Numbered from the stretch's first letter, positions 26,019-35,728 are shown. The stretch: DNA of 64,000 bases from Reticulitermes lucifugus (GCA_026260175.1 JAKCWW010000010.1:162277-226276), one strand, 5' to 3'. Numbers and translations: made by a program. Notes: generated by a model not told the origin, from the letters alone.

Positions 26019-26345
26019 GTGTTCAAATCAAGAAGCATGAGAAGAGAGGAGCATGTGGCCTGCATCAGGAAGAAGAGAAATGCATACAGGATTTTGGTTG
26101 GACAAACTAAATGCAAGCGACCATTTCTAAGATCTAAGTCTATAAGGGAAAGTGATACTAAAGTAGACGTTAAAGGAACAGGATGGCAGGGCGTGGACTT
26201 GATTCGTCTAGCTCAAGACATGGGCAAGTGGTGGGCTCCTATTAAGACGGTAACGAAATTTCGTGTTCCTTAAAATACAGACAATTCTTGATTAGCTGAG
26301 GAACTATCAGTTTCTCAAGAAGGACTCTGCTATATATAGTCAGTC
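26019..26345 (+). pseudogene. LINE ORF2 3' end copy
   Basis: An open stretch to 26273 reads MRREEHVACIRKKRNAYRIL, then GWQGVDLIRLAQDMGKWWAP and VTKFRVP before a natural stop. It aligns by eye with the 57-kb copy (MRWAGHAAR, LAQDRDRWW, VMNFR). The RPRRRW block has been changed to RSKSIRES. The 3' UTR part has CTGAGGAACTATCAGTTTCT. Confidence 0.75.
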
Positions 26346-26689
26346 GCTTAGCTCTGTTTCCTATAAACCCACTCCTCGGTCAATGGACTTTTATTACCGG
26401 CTAGCTTTATTCATATTGGATAAAATTCATGGCGGCGTGCCTTTGTAACATCTGTGAAATTGCTGACAATACACAGGCGTGGGAAGAGACGTAATAATCA
26501 GCAAATGAACCGTATTCAGCGAGGAATAAAGCTTGGATTGTACCGGCACTGGCAAACTGCTATTGTGCACTGAACAGTTATACAATCGTGCCCTTAATTC
26601 ATTATACAAATGGAAGTGTTTTTTTATACTTTTGACGAATGCATGGAACAAAGTCGTAGAAGTTCTTCGAGATTTGAGGTTCTCACAGC

Positions 26690-26805
26690 GGAGTTTCTGA
26701 GGATTCAGCTGCTCTGGGATAGGACGGTGTGTCGCCGGGTGAGTAGTTCCGAGGTTTAGAAGGCACTACCATCTTTCGAAAAGTAGGGAGCTACCTGCCC
26801 AATGA
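26690..26805. mobile_element. Short foldback family relict
   Basis: CTGCTCTGGGATAGGACGGT and GGTTTAGAAGGCACTACC oppose CATCTTTCGAAAAGTAGGGA and CTACCTGCCCAATGA. Weak pairing only; placed here by layout and partial core similarity. Confidence 0.4.
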
Positions 26806-27139
26806 CCAAATGTTATACTTCACAGCAGAATCAGCAATTGTATTGCACGAAATCTAAGGGCAAGGCACAGATTTAGAATGCTTTAAGAATAAAGTTCTGG
26901 GGAAATTACGTCATGAAAGGCCCCATAATTTGTAGACAGTCTAATATTAACATGATACGAGTAGATCAAATGAATGAAACAAGCGGAATTTGACAAAGCC
27001 TGCGAGAGATGAGAAATGAATATAATCCTTTTGATTAGAATATCTCAAGAGACTTTGGCCTAGATAGGAAGATAATATTAAGACGGACCCTACAGAAATA
27101 ATATGTGACGATCTGGCCCGGAATTAACAGAAGAATATT

Positions 27140-27290
27140 GTCGTATCGGGTGTAATGCCATGAGGTCTGGTAAAAAGTTAACAATGTTTCGAAGGAGCGT
27201 TCTGGAGTGAACACGGAGGTGGAATGTTTCTCCGAAACGTTGGTAAACTATAAGACTACACAACATCGCATCTCACGAGACAATATGCTT
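27140..27290. mobile_element. Short foldback family relative
   Basis: GGTAAAAAGTTAACAATG and TTTCGAAGGAGCG face TTCTCCGAAACGTTGGTAAAC, with GTGTAATGCCATGAGG outside left and ACTACACAACATCGCATC outside right. Same layout as the 23.9-kb copy. Confidence 0.6.
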
Positions 27291-27703
27291 CCTAATCACT
27301 TCTGAGAACCTCAAACTTCATGAATTAAGAAGGCTCAGGTTACGTTGTAGGCCTAATGACGGCTTTTTTATGAACACGGTAATCCTTCCGTATATGGCTA
27401 TCTTCCAGGTGGTCTCTTTCCTTCAGGTTTCCCCACTAAAACCATGCAGGGTTTTCTCTTCTCCGCCACACATGTCGCCATATGCTAAGACCATCTCTTC
27501 CCATACACCAAATTTGAAATTAATTCTCTGTGCCACGCCCTTGGTCGGGGGGTTACGTGAAAAGGAATATCGTTACGTATGTAATCGCTCATACTTATCT
27601 CCTGCCTCATAATGAGAGTTTCAAAAGGGAAAATACCACCGTTGGATTGGAATCATAACAAATGGACTGGTTACCTTTGTTCGGTGGTTTAATTAACAAT
27701 GTT

Positions 27704-27835
27704 GACCATTAAAGTACCCACTTCATTTACGGTCCAGACACTTGCCAGTACACAGGTGAAGGTGTAACTATAGGGTTGCTTGTGACCGTGTACTGGTCTT
27801 CTGATTTTGAATGGGTGGTGTTTGATGGTTACTGA
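27704..27835. repeat. Imperfect hairpin
   Basis: GCCAGTACACAGG and CCGTGTACTGGTC pair well, and the outer flanks (CCATTAAAGTACCCA with GGTGTTTGATGG) pair loosely. It may be a decayed foldback element, but it lacks a recognisable core. Confidence 0.35.
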
Positions 27836-29120
27836 TGGCATGTATCTGGCACAGAAATGAAACACAAAGCTGCTCCAATACTACTTCACCCGTCAATTAA
27901 CATGGGTCTCCACAATTAAGAAATATTGGAACCCTACACGGCCTTGGAGGTGGTGTACAAACTGCATGTACTATAGCTGTGGGGTGTCACAAAGTGGCTC
28001 GCGCAGGTGGAATTTAAAAGTAGTATTCAGGCAGTGTACATACTCAAGGGTCTGACCGTCAATGGCGTTTCAAAATTTTTTCTACAGAAAGGAGGCTCAT
28101 AGCTAACTGATGCTAACATATTATAGTTGGATAAACAGAAATAAGAAGCCTAAAATAAATAAAAATATGTTATTTAATTAAAGCATGGCTCCTGCTTAAG
28201 CTGCTACCTAAAGTGCATTTTAAATTTTTACATTATTTACAATATTGCCGCATGCTTGAACTTGTAAATTAATTTCTCATTACCGGATCCAAGTCACGAG
28301 TTTATGTTTTTGTATCACATAAAAAAAACATTGCAAACATTTTGAATTTTAAGGCACAAACAACAAAACTCGATATCTGTAATCTAGTTACTTCGTGTGT
28401 AAGTATGAGAGGAACATTTACCTACCTTTTTCAACGAACGCCGAGCTGTAGAAAAACAACGCGATGACGCAAACATTGTACAATAACAGTAGTGCGCAAT
28501 GCCGCCGTTTGTTAATGAAACGACTTATGAAGAAGGCGGTAATGACGTACTTCCGTGTAATAAATGAAGCATCAAGGGCTGAGAGAGACTGAGGAAAAGT
28601 GGGGAAAACCCAGCTGCCTTTCCAAAATATCATCAAAGAACCAAACGTGTATGAGTATAACGCTACTTTCCTACTGCTTTGTTTAGTATCAGTGAGTAAA
28701 GCCTAATAACTTATTTCAATAATATTAGGTGTGTTTAGAGGTATAAATTAATCTGTAAACATTATAAAACATGAAAACATACTGTGGGTTTAAAAGTAGG
28801 TACGAAAAGCAGTCACTGTACGAGAAATCACTGTAAAGTGCTAAGTGATTTGTAGTAGAGTAAGAAACATTTGTTTTGTAATATCAGAATCATTTCATGA
28901 CCTAAATCAGAAAAATTGCCACAGGACTAAGACTGCATCGTTTAGAATATTTCGTTTATATTTCTATCACGGTTTGCGAAGGGTTTTAACCAAAACAAAA
29001 TTATATCAGAAAAATCAATGAAGAATATTCCAAGTAAAGCAAATACACTATATTTTTAAGAATTTGCAGCTCACGGTTAACTTTACCAATTTCAAGTTTT
29101 CAGAAGCACAAGCACAGTCA
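27836..29120. other. No gene seen
   Basis: AT-rich, including a poly-A run near 28320. No element recognised. Confidence 0.5.
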
Positions 29121-29312
29121 GATCTGTGCTCTTCTGGGATATTACTCGGCGTCGTGTGGTAATTTTTACCGACGTTTCGGGACAACTTATCGGACTCTTG
29201 ACCTTTAAAGATGGGACCGATACATTGTCCCAAAACGTCGGTAAACAATTACCAAACGACGCCGTGTAATATCTCAGAAGAGCGCAGATCTCATGAACAT
29301 CGCGGCGGAAGG
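29121..29312. mobile_element. Short foldback element, best full copy
   Basis: A 66-base left arm (29121-29186) from GATCTGTGCTCTTCTGGGAT to ACCGACGTTTCGGGACAAC pairs with 29224-29290 almost throughout. The loop (about 37 bases) contains CTTTAAAGATGGGACCGAT. The right side continues into CATCGCGGCGGAAGG, part of the family's outer end that is missing on the left. This copy serves as my reference for the other fragments. Confidence 0.85.
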
Positions 29313-30510
29313 AGTACAGTGGTTGTACGTATGGTGAATTTAGGATTTAGATAGGGAAATGTGCGTGTTATGTGATGTGTACAGCTGAGTGTTTAAGACA
29401 AAACAAATTTCAAAGGCCTTGGTTGGGTTATAGGCAGACATAAAAAAGTACGAAGCAAACCAACTCTCAGTGGTTGGCATTCCTGCTGCTAAATACGGAT
29501 ATAGTGTGTTTGACTCTCGCTCTGGTGACTGCATATTCTGGCAGGATATTTTACTGTCGTTTCTCAGTTCTTAAAAGATAAAGTTACATTTTAAATTAGG
29601 CCACAGCCTTTTGCTGCCAATTTATTGTTTAGACACCACACTGAATGCTATAAACATAGTCATGAAAGCGTCTTTATAAAAGGAAAGAAATTATTGAGCG
29701 TGATGACATAATTGTATAGACAGTGGGGTGGCAGGCAGTCGAGAGTGGCTGAAATGTGACGAGATGCACATGTTATCGGAACTCACATAGTTCCGACCGG
29801 TTAGAGATTCACTTATCGCAGAGTCAGAATGTAACACGACAAACAATACAAATCCCGAAAATGATAAATTGTTGGGTATGTGTACTTGTTTACAGGTTAA
29901 TTCTGACCTACTACATTCAAATTAAACCTTCGAAAAACATTCGTGTTTCAAATGCTGTATGTGTCCGTCTAGTATAATCCCTGCAGCACACTTAAAAACT
30001 TCCGGTGGCATTCTAACGGACATTTTGTACTTATGTTTACTACATAATTACATATATGTTTGTTACACATAGTGATTAAATACTCTTAAATGCATTATGG
30101 GAAATTTGTGTCTGTTCGGCTGTTAATTGGCTGTGTAACAACATATATGGATTTTCAGTAAAAGTACATAAAGGTAGCGATTGAAAAAAAACTCAAAAAC
30201 GTCCTTTGAAACCCTTTATAGCGCGGTCGAAAACAACAACCCTTTTCATTGGAATATTCTTTCTCTATACTCGCAGTTTTAGTTCCGTTAATGTGTATAA
30301 AAGCGACACAAAATGAATATAAAGAATTAAGTGCAAGAAGGGTGTACTTCCCTCTAATAAATGTGCTGAAATGGAGCCAAAAATGGCCAGTTACTAAAGC
30401 TTTGGCTTGGATATACGTCCACAATGATAAGTATGGCAAGACGCACATTTTAACTAAGCCTGCGAGGTAGTATAAAAGAAAGGATAAAAAGAAGAAATTA
30501 CTTATCATTA
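29313..30510. other. No gene seen
   Basis: Opposing open frames at 30155-30508 (minus, 117 codons) and 30249-30470 (plus) overlap. Neither shows a family motif. Confidence 0.45.
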
Positions 30511-30996
30511 CAAATAATTACAATAACCAACAAATGCACATGAAATGATTACATATGATATATAATTTATAAAATTCCTAAATGTTTCAGCACCAAAGCG
30601 CCATCTTCAGGGAATCCAAAATACAATGATGTGCAAGTACCAACACAACATTCTTGGTATTACAATAATAAAATTTAAAAAATGTTGGAATTATTAAATT
30701 ACCTAATTCATGACTTCAGAATTGACGAAAGATGAAGATGTGGGCAAGAGTCCAAGGTTTTAAATAATTAAATACCAAATATTTAACTCTGAAGTCCACA
30801 ATTTCGTTAATTTATACTTCTAACATTTTAACACTCTTCTACTGTAATACCAAATATGTTGTGTTGGTACTCGCATACCTTTGTATTATGTATTCCCAGA
30901 AGATGGCGCCTCGGTGTTGAAACATGTAGGAATTTTACATGTTATGTATAATTTTTAATCGTTTTATGCGCATTTGTTGGTTATTGTAATTATTTG
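30511..30996. mobile_element. Foldback element with long inverted repeats
   Basis: Arms beginning CAAATAATTACAATAACCAA and ending in the complementary TTGGTTATTGTAATTATTTG pair along about 200 bases each. Inner blocks such as GTTTCAGCACC and CCATCTTCAGGG recur inverted near 30890-30925 with moderate divergence. The centre also pairs (GACTTCAGA with CTCTGAAGTC). No coding frame is present, so it is a non-autonomous element. Confidence 0.78.
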
Positions 30997-32049
30997 CAAG
31001 AATAATGCAGAGAGTATACAATGTCAAACATGATTTCTAATTATTACGAAGATTTAGAGACCAAATAAGTAACAGAATAATACCAGAACAACGCTTTTTA
31101 TTTTATGCAAGTTTCCTAGATAAGAATTAAATACTAAACAGACGAAGATGTCGGATGTGTTTCGTCTTAACTGCTACTGCAGCACACAGATGTAAAATAT
31201 AATCTTTAACAGCTGAACATCTAAGCTAATCGTAATACAATAATGAAATGTCGTGGCCGATGTTAATGGCTTAAACCTTAACTGCGACCATAATCGCGAC
31301 AATAGTTAGAGGGAAGAGTAGTGTCGGTTTCCAAGTCAATTTCGCCAAAGAAGTGGATTCTATTACCATCCCATTAGTGCTGCCTTCACTGTGTGATTTT
31401 ACACCAGACACTAGCATCCAAGATTGCGGAGAGACCAGAATGGCTAACAATCAGTCCGACCAACTATAGTGAACCTTTACTGGGTTTCACTTCCGTGGGT
31501 GACGGATAATCCTGTGGAATGCGCTGAACTTCAATGGAACACATCAGCACTGTAAACGTTTCTATTTGCACTTGTGTACATAGTGAATACCAATAGTTCT
31601 ACCTAATTCTCTCCCAAACCGCTTTCGGATAACCTGATAATCCCCTCAAACATGCGCCAGCCCAAATACGTCAATCAGATTAACCAATCGCAGGTTTACT
31701 AAATCCTGACAAGCGTGTGGTGTACTGCAGTCGCCTACCTGACTTTATCACGTTCGACGCCCAAATGATGACGTAAGACAGCCGGTCCACAGCACCTTCC
31801 GATGTCAGTTTGTTCATACAAGATGGTCTACGAATATAAGTACTCGTATTCTTTGTCTACATAAAGTAATATCTGATTATCAGCAGTGATAGGGAGCAAG
31901 CTGACTGATCTGTGGCCTCAAAATGCTGACTAAATTTTCTTCGTTTCATAAGATTCCATTCCACAAATGTGGATTCTGTCTATGTAAACTGCAGAAACCA
32001 TAAACGAGTTTTCTGCTTTCCTCAGCAGTGACACTAAGCATTTCGTAAA
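30997..32049. other. No gene seen
   Basis: Nothing recognised. Confidence 0.5.
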
Positions 32050-32165
32050 CCTAGGATACGACGCTAGGTCACGGGGTAACCGGATTCCTTGAAGACGAAG
32101 GCAATTCGTTCCTTCGAAAAGTCGGGATCCGATTACCCCGCGATGCAGCATATCCCTGAATAACG
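32050..32165. mobile_element. Short foldback family relict
   Basis: GGTCACGGGGTAACCGGATT pairs with TCCGATTACCCCGCGATGC. CTTGAAGACGAAGGC and CCTTCGAAAAGTCGGGATCC fill the centre. The hairpin is evident and the core is degenerate. Confidence 0.5.
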
Positions 32166-32276
32166 TCATCCTCAAAACATCAACCGTTTCACAAGATTAC
32201 CGTCACTTGCAGAGTGGTCTGGTGGCGTAAATTGCCGTAATTACATTCTAAACCACATACAAGTTGTTACTGCGTA

Positions 32277-32315
32277 ACTACTACTACTACTACTACTACT
32301 AATAATAATAATAAT
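32277..32315. repeat. (ACT)n(AAT)n microsatellite
   Basis: About seven ACT units pass into five AAT units. It borders the SINE-like repeat and may be its tail. Confidence 0.88.
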
Positions 32316-32570
32316 GGTAAAGATGGTAAAGTTGTCCCTGTCTACGCCATAAAGGCACATAGGGAGAGTAGAGGTATAGCTCCGCTCATTCTTAACTTCA
32401 GTACTAGATGGAGTTGAGTGATCAACTTGACGCCCCGGACGCTTTATCTCCGAGGAAAGGGTCCGCGGTATCAATCGAATAGGAGGTTGGGTTGACACCA
32501 GAGGCAGTCTGGACAGTTTTGGAGAAAAGAAAACCTCTTATCCCTGCCGGGATTCGAACCCCGAACCAAA
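32316..32570 (-). mobile_element. SINE-like dispersed repeat
   Basis: Reading right to left, a B-box-like CGGGGTTCGAATCCCGGCAG starts it. The body ends GAGCGGAGCTATACCTCTAC and GGCGTAGACAGGGACAACTT before a trinucleotide repeat. GTATAGCTCC(A/G)..CATTCTT recurs at 22.75 kb and 48.03 kb. An A box is not visible. Confidence 0.55.
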
Positions 32571-32615
32571 TGATGATGATGATCATAATAATAATAATAT
32601 TAATAATAATCTTAT
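32567..32615. repeat. (ATG)n(ATA)n microsatellite
   Basis: Five ATG-type units and then AAT/ATA units lie on the other side of the SINE-like repeat. Confidence 0.85.
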
Positions 32616-33649
32616 ATACTCGTACTTAATGACGTTATTGAAAGAAACATAGATGCTTCATAGCTGAGCATTTTCGAGCATAAACTGCATTATAAAAAGG
32701 CAATTAAATGTACCCTTACATATAATGGACAAGGAAGTCAAGAGGGAAAACATACATAAAAGGAACACAGGAAAACCTGGGATGAGAGTACTTATATGGA
32801 ATATACTGAAACGAGTGGTAAGAAGGAGAACTGTGAAAAAAGTCGAAAAAGAACAGAAAAATAACGGCGATGATTTTCACAGCAGATCTGTAACTTATGT
32901 AATGATGCTCTTTTTAACTTAGGTGCAAGGACGACAAAGGATGAACAAAATTTTTGAGACGGTTGTGTGTTACGTTAAAGGAAACATTCGGATTTCGTGG
33001 GAAGAATACGCAGAATCAAGGAGACTCTCAGTACAGACAGACCGCAACACCAGCAAAAGCTTCTTAAGATACCTACTGTGGTCTGCACAGCTCGAGGCCC
33101 TTCCGTCCCCGTGATCTTCAAAGGCCACTAAACAAAGACATTTTGGACCTGGACCCCTTTTACACCAAACCCTTAATGCATGCAGCAAACAATTTGACAG
33201 AATTACTGGAAACTTGCGTAATATATACCTGAGCGTGGCGTTACAACGGATTGAGAATAGAAGAAAATAACTCGATATTGCGACAGAGTAGGTGTAGATT
33301 AATTAACTGGTAAATAGAAGCGGAGTGTCTGTAGCACTTGTAGGGTGCCACAGAAGACATGCATAACCTCGCTCCAGTACTGCCATTGTAGACGGTAGTG
33401 TTCGAAATTTGGAAAATTGTTATCCTGCCAGAGAAATGACTGCTTCGATGTAGCCGACATTTAGGCGCCAGTTTTGTATTGTATACAGACGTAATTCATG
33501 CACACGTGCAGGCGAGGTACACACTGCTATAATTACGATATTGATCACGTTACACTTTATAATTCATACCATGAAGTTTACCTTGAAAGTTGTTAAATTT
33601 ATGAGGAAAGAGGTTCCTAACAAGCTGCAACAGTACGCCAGTATTTTGG
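32616..33649. other. No gene seen
   Basis: Basic short frames at 32725-32922 and 32923-33114 lack any motif. They could be LINE remnants but do not match the ORF2 end family. Confidence 0.4.
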
Positions 33650-33935
33650 GACGCGCTGCACGAAAGGAAAAAGAAATGCATACAGAGGTTTGGTTAGAAA
33701 ACCTGATGGAAAGAACCCCTTAGAAAATCTAGGCTTAGATGGATGTGATATTAACACAGGTATTAATAACACTGGATTGGAGGTTGTGGACTAAGTCACT
33801 TGCTTCAGAACAGGGGACATTGGGGGGCTGTTGTGGACACGGTAATGAACCTTACACAAAATGCATGACATTTCTTTACTAGCCTAAAGTTTATTAGCCT
33901 TTCAAGTTGAACCCTGCTTCACAGAGTTTGTTAGA
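33650..33935 (+). pseudogene. LINE ORF2 3' end copy, degenerate
   Basis: Pieces matching RNAYRGLVRKPDGKNPL and LGLDG stand before GGACATTGGGGGGCTGTTGT, the RDxWxAxV region, and GGTAATGAAC. The 3' UTR remnant has TTTATTAGCCTTTCAAGTTG and CTTCACAGAGTTTGTTAG. Frameshifts are many. Confidence 0.6.
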
Positions 33936-34395
33936 CAAATAAATAATGAAGGAAGTAACATCAGTATAAATTTATCTTATGTCAAAGGAGCATTTATGTT
34001 TTATTACTCTGCTTCTGTGTATTAAAGTCACCACAATGGCCATCAGAAACAGAATTTCGTATTACTTCCTTGTTGCTACTAGATAGTAATATTTAAAGTA
34101 TTTCAGTCCGGCTTTAGAGATCGAAGACTTTTTTCCATTTATGCTCTGTATTTGCTGTTATGTATTAAAATTATCACATTGTGAGTCGTTTTGTCTATAT
34201 CCAATAAACTGAAAATGAATTCACTGTTCACTCTCTCAAAACGATGTAAAGAGTACATGCATGCATTTTAAAATCATATAGAGGTTTTCGTGATGTCCTA
34301 TATTTTCCAGAGCGAACCAAAGCAATAAATAATACCGTTTGACGCGTGCGGGTACAAGGCGCATAATTTTCTACATTCATAAAAATAATGCAGGT
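33936..34395 (+). other. Upstream flank, probably intron, of the allatostatin-A gene
   Basis: AT-rich, with no recognised repeat or open frame. Because an acceptor closes it, this stretch is most likely the 3' part of a first intron. An ATG at 34388 is out of frame with the precursor and would lie in the intron. I see no convincing TATA box or initiator. Confidence 0.45.
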
Positions 34396-34415
34396 TCTGT
34401 TTCATTTGATTGCAG
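34396..34415 (+). promoter_or_regulatory. 3' splice site before the allatostatin-A coding exon
   Basis: The run TCTGTTTCATTTGATTGCAG is T-rich and ends in CAG, as an insect splice acceptor does. The ATG follows six bases later, so the upstream exon would be wholly untranslated. The acceptor is inferred from sequence; the partner donor is not identified. Confidence 0.7.
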
Positions 34416-34421
34416 AAAGCA

Positions 34422-34508
34422 ATGCCTGGTCTGCAGCCATGTTCGAGGTACTCCCAGGTGGTATTCGTATGCGTTCTACTGCTGCAACTCAGCGTGCTGG
34501 CTCTTGGC
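34422..34508 (+). other. Signal peptide of allatostatin-A precursor
   Basis: Residues 1-29. A polar start with one Arg at position 9 is followed by an uncharged hydrophobic core (VVFVCVLLLQLSVLAL). The likely cut is after Gly29, giving a mature propeptide starting TVPPN. The exact cleavage site is my inference. A 45-residue Ser/Gly/Glu-rich leader then runs to the first KR. Confidence 0.85.
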
Positions 34509-35564
34509 ACAGTACCACCGAATTCTGGGTCACACGGGACACCTGAAGAATCTTCATCCGGTTCGGGAAGTGGCGTGGGACTTCTGCCTCACAATGAAGA
34601 AACATCCGCAGCCGATAACACCGAACTGGACTTCGTGAAAAGACTATACGATTTCGGTCTGGGAAAGCGAGCGTACAGCTACGTATCCGAATACAAACGA
34701 CTGCCTGTTTATAATTTTGGCCTGGGGAAGAGAAACAAGATATATGGGTTTGGACTTGGAAAGCGTGCGGGAGCTGACGGCAGGCTGTATTCTTTTGGCC
34801 TCGGAAAACGGGACTACGATGATTATATTCAAGAAGATGAAGATGTAATTGGTGATGAGGAGGACCTCGACGACGCCGATGTCGACCTTATGGAAAAACG
34901 TGACAGGCTCTACTCGTTTGGTTTAGGAAAAAGGGCCAAACCTTACAGTTTCGGACTTGGAAAGCGAAGCCCGTCTTCAGGAAATCAGCGACTTTATGGA
35001 TTTGGTCTTGGAAAAAGAGGAGGTTCCTTGTACAGTTTCGGACTTGGTAAACGTGGTGGACGGCTGTACTCTTTTGGACTGGGGAAAAGGCCTGTTAATT
35101 CTGGAAGACAGTCTGGAAGTCGTTTCAATTTCGGCCTTGGAAAACGGTCTGATGAATCTGACTGGGACGAATATGAAGAAGATATTGCAGAGGACGAAAA
35201 ACGATCACCCCAAGGACACAGGTTTGCGTTTGGTTTGGGAAAGCGTGAGGTGGCTCCCGGCGAACTAGAGGCTATCAGAAATGAAGAACGAGACAAGGAG
35301 ACAAAGAACAACAATGAAAGCCTGAAGAACGGGACTGCTGAAAGTTCCCATCATTCTGGGGAAAGAGTGAAGAGAAGTCTTCACTATGCATTCGGCATAG
35401 GCAAACGAGCATACGATTCGGAATTATCAACACCTGACAGCGATGAAGATAATGAAGCAGGTGTTGAAGAGTTTGCGAGGATAGTCCGTAGACCTTATAA
35501 CTTTGGCCTCGGTAAACGACTCCCAATGTATGATTTTGGCTTAGGAAAACGATCAGAGTATTAA
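34422..35564 (+). CDS. Allatostatin-A (FGLamide) neuropeptide precursor
   Basis: This encodes a 380-residue secreted prohormone. Known allatostatin-A peptides are brain-gut neuropeptides that inhibit juvenile hormone synthesis by the corpora allata in cockroaches and act on gut muscle through a G-protein-coupled receptor. Residues 1-29 are a signal peptide (hydrophobic VVFVCVLLLQLSVLALG). Fourteen units ending F-G-L/I-G-K-R follow, where Gly donates the C-terminal amide and KR is the cleavage site. They are grouped 4+6+1+1+2 and separated by acidic spacers. Length and order match cockroach precursors with 13 or 14 peptides. I chose the ATG at 34422 because the signal peptide starts there and because a splice acceptor (ending CAG at 34415) lies just upstream; reading further back would enter the intron. 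Synonymous codons differ widely between the FGLGKR repeats, as expected of an old array under selection. The frame is intact, so the gene is probably functional. Confidence 0.97.
   Translation: MPGLQPCSRYSQVVFVCVLLLQLSVLALGTVPPNSGSHGTPEESSSGSGSGVGLLPHNEETSAADNTELDFVKRLYDFGLGKRAYSYVSEYKRLPVYNFGLGKRNKIYGFGLGKRAGADGRLYSFGLGKRDYDDYIQEDEDVIGDEEDLDDADVDLMEKRDRLYSFGLGKRAKPYSFGLGKRSPSSGNQRLYGFGLGKRGGSLYSFGLGKRGGRLYSFGLGKRPVNSGRQSGSRFNFGLGKRSDESDWDEYEEDIAEDEKRSPQGHRFAFGLGKREVAPGELEAIRNEERDKETKNNNESLKNGTAESSHHSGERVKRSLHYAFGIGKRAYDSELSTPDSDEDNEAGVEEFARIVRRPYNFGLGKRLPMYDFGLGKRSEY
34644..34811 (+). other. Allatostatin-A peptides 1-4
   Basis: Residues 75-130. The peptides before amidation are LYDFGLG, AYSYVSEYKRLPVYNFGLG, NKIYGFGLG and AGADGRLYSFGLG, each followed by KR. 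Peptide 2 has an internal KR that could yield the shorter LPVYNFGLG. Retention of a long second peptide with an internal dibasic site is typical of cockroach precursors. Confidence 0.93.
34812..34901 (+). other. First acidic spacer of allatostatin-A precursor
   Basis: Residues 131-160, about half Asp/Glu, ending in KR. Such spacers balance the many basic cleavage sites and may help folding and sorting; that role is known of the family, not shown here. No FGLG unit occurs in it. Confidence 0.85.
34902..35147 (+). other. Allatostatin-A peptides 5-10
   Basis: Residues 161-242. The peptides are DRLYSFGLG, AKPYSFGLG, SPSSGNQRLYGFGLG, GGSLYSFGLG, GGRLYSFGLG and PVNSGRQSGSRFNFGLG, each followed by KR with no spacer between. 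Peptides 8 and 9 differ by a single residue (Ser or Arg at position 3). Confidence 0.93.
35148..35204 (+). other. Second acidic spacer of allatostatin-A precursor
   Basis: Residues 243-261, Asp/Glu-rich and closed by KR, between the six-peptide block and peptide 11. It contains no peptide-like unit. Confidence 0.8.
35205..35246 (+). other. Allatostatin-A peptide 11
   Basis: Residues 262-275, SPQGHRFAFGLG followed by KR. It stands alone between two spacers. Phe replaces the more usual Tyr four positions before the amidated Leu, which fits the family consensus (Y/F)XFGL-amide. Confidence 0.92.
35247..35375 (+). other. Third spacer of allatostatin-A precursor
   Basis: Residues 276-318, the longest spacer. 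It is mixed acidic and Asn/Ser-rich with N-glycosylation-type sequons (NES, NGT), and ends ERVKR just before peptide 12. The sequons are seen; their use is not known. Confidence 0.75.
35376..35408 (+). other. Allatostatin-A peptide 12 with FGI ending
   Basis: Residues 319-329, SLHYAFGIG followed by KR. It is the only one of the 14 units ending FGIG. The codon is ATA, one base from the Leu codon CTA. Processing signals are intact, so an FGI-amide should be made. Confidence 0.9.
35493..35552 (+). other. Allatostatin-A peptides 13 and 14
   Basis: Residues 358-377, PYNFGLG and LPMYDFGLG, each followed by KR. Peptide 13 is released at its N side by an RR site instead of KR. A three-residue tail (SEY) closes the protein. 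The acidic spacer before this pair covers residues 330-357. Confidence 0.93.
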
Positions 35565-35728
35565 AATTTTGTTTCGATTCAAACCCGCACCCCAGTCATA
35601 ACCAAACACTAACCAACAATTTGATTCTCTGTCCATGCGTCTTTGAATAAAACACAGATTCTAAATGTACAAAAAACAAATATAATGCTTCCGAAACCTT
35701 CAGCCTGAAAGCATTAATTCTTAATAAA
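35565..35728 (+). terminator. Allatostatin-A 3' UTR and poly(A) signals
   Basis: After the TAA stop the first AATAAA is at 35646-35651 and a second at 35723-35728. Either could direct cleavage 10-30 bases further on, giving a short 3' UTR of roughly 100-190 bases. Confidence 0.6.

Noticed and set aside
30155-30508. 117-codon hydrophobic open stretch on the minus strand
   Set aside because: No domain, and it is overlapped by an equally open frame on the other strand. Hydrophobicity follows from T-rich codons.
32540-32570. B-box-like sequence as a tRNA gene
   Set aside because: No A box or cloverleaf partner; microsatellite occupies the place where the 5' half would be.
34957-35268. 103-codon frame in another plus frame of the allatostatin gene
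   Set aside because: A shadow of the repeated peptide codons, lying wholly inside the real frame.
34994-35314. 106-codon frame antisense to the allatostatin gene
   Set aside because: Its Pro/Arg/Ser-rich repeats (FPRPN) are the mirror of the FGLGKR codons; it is a shadow.
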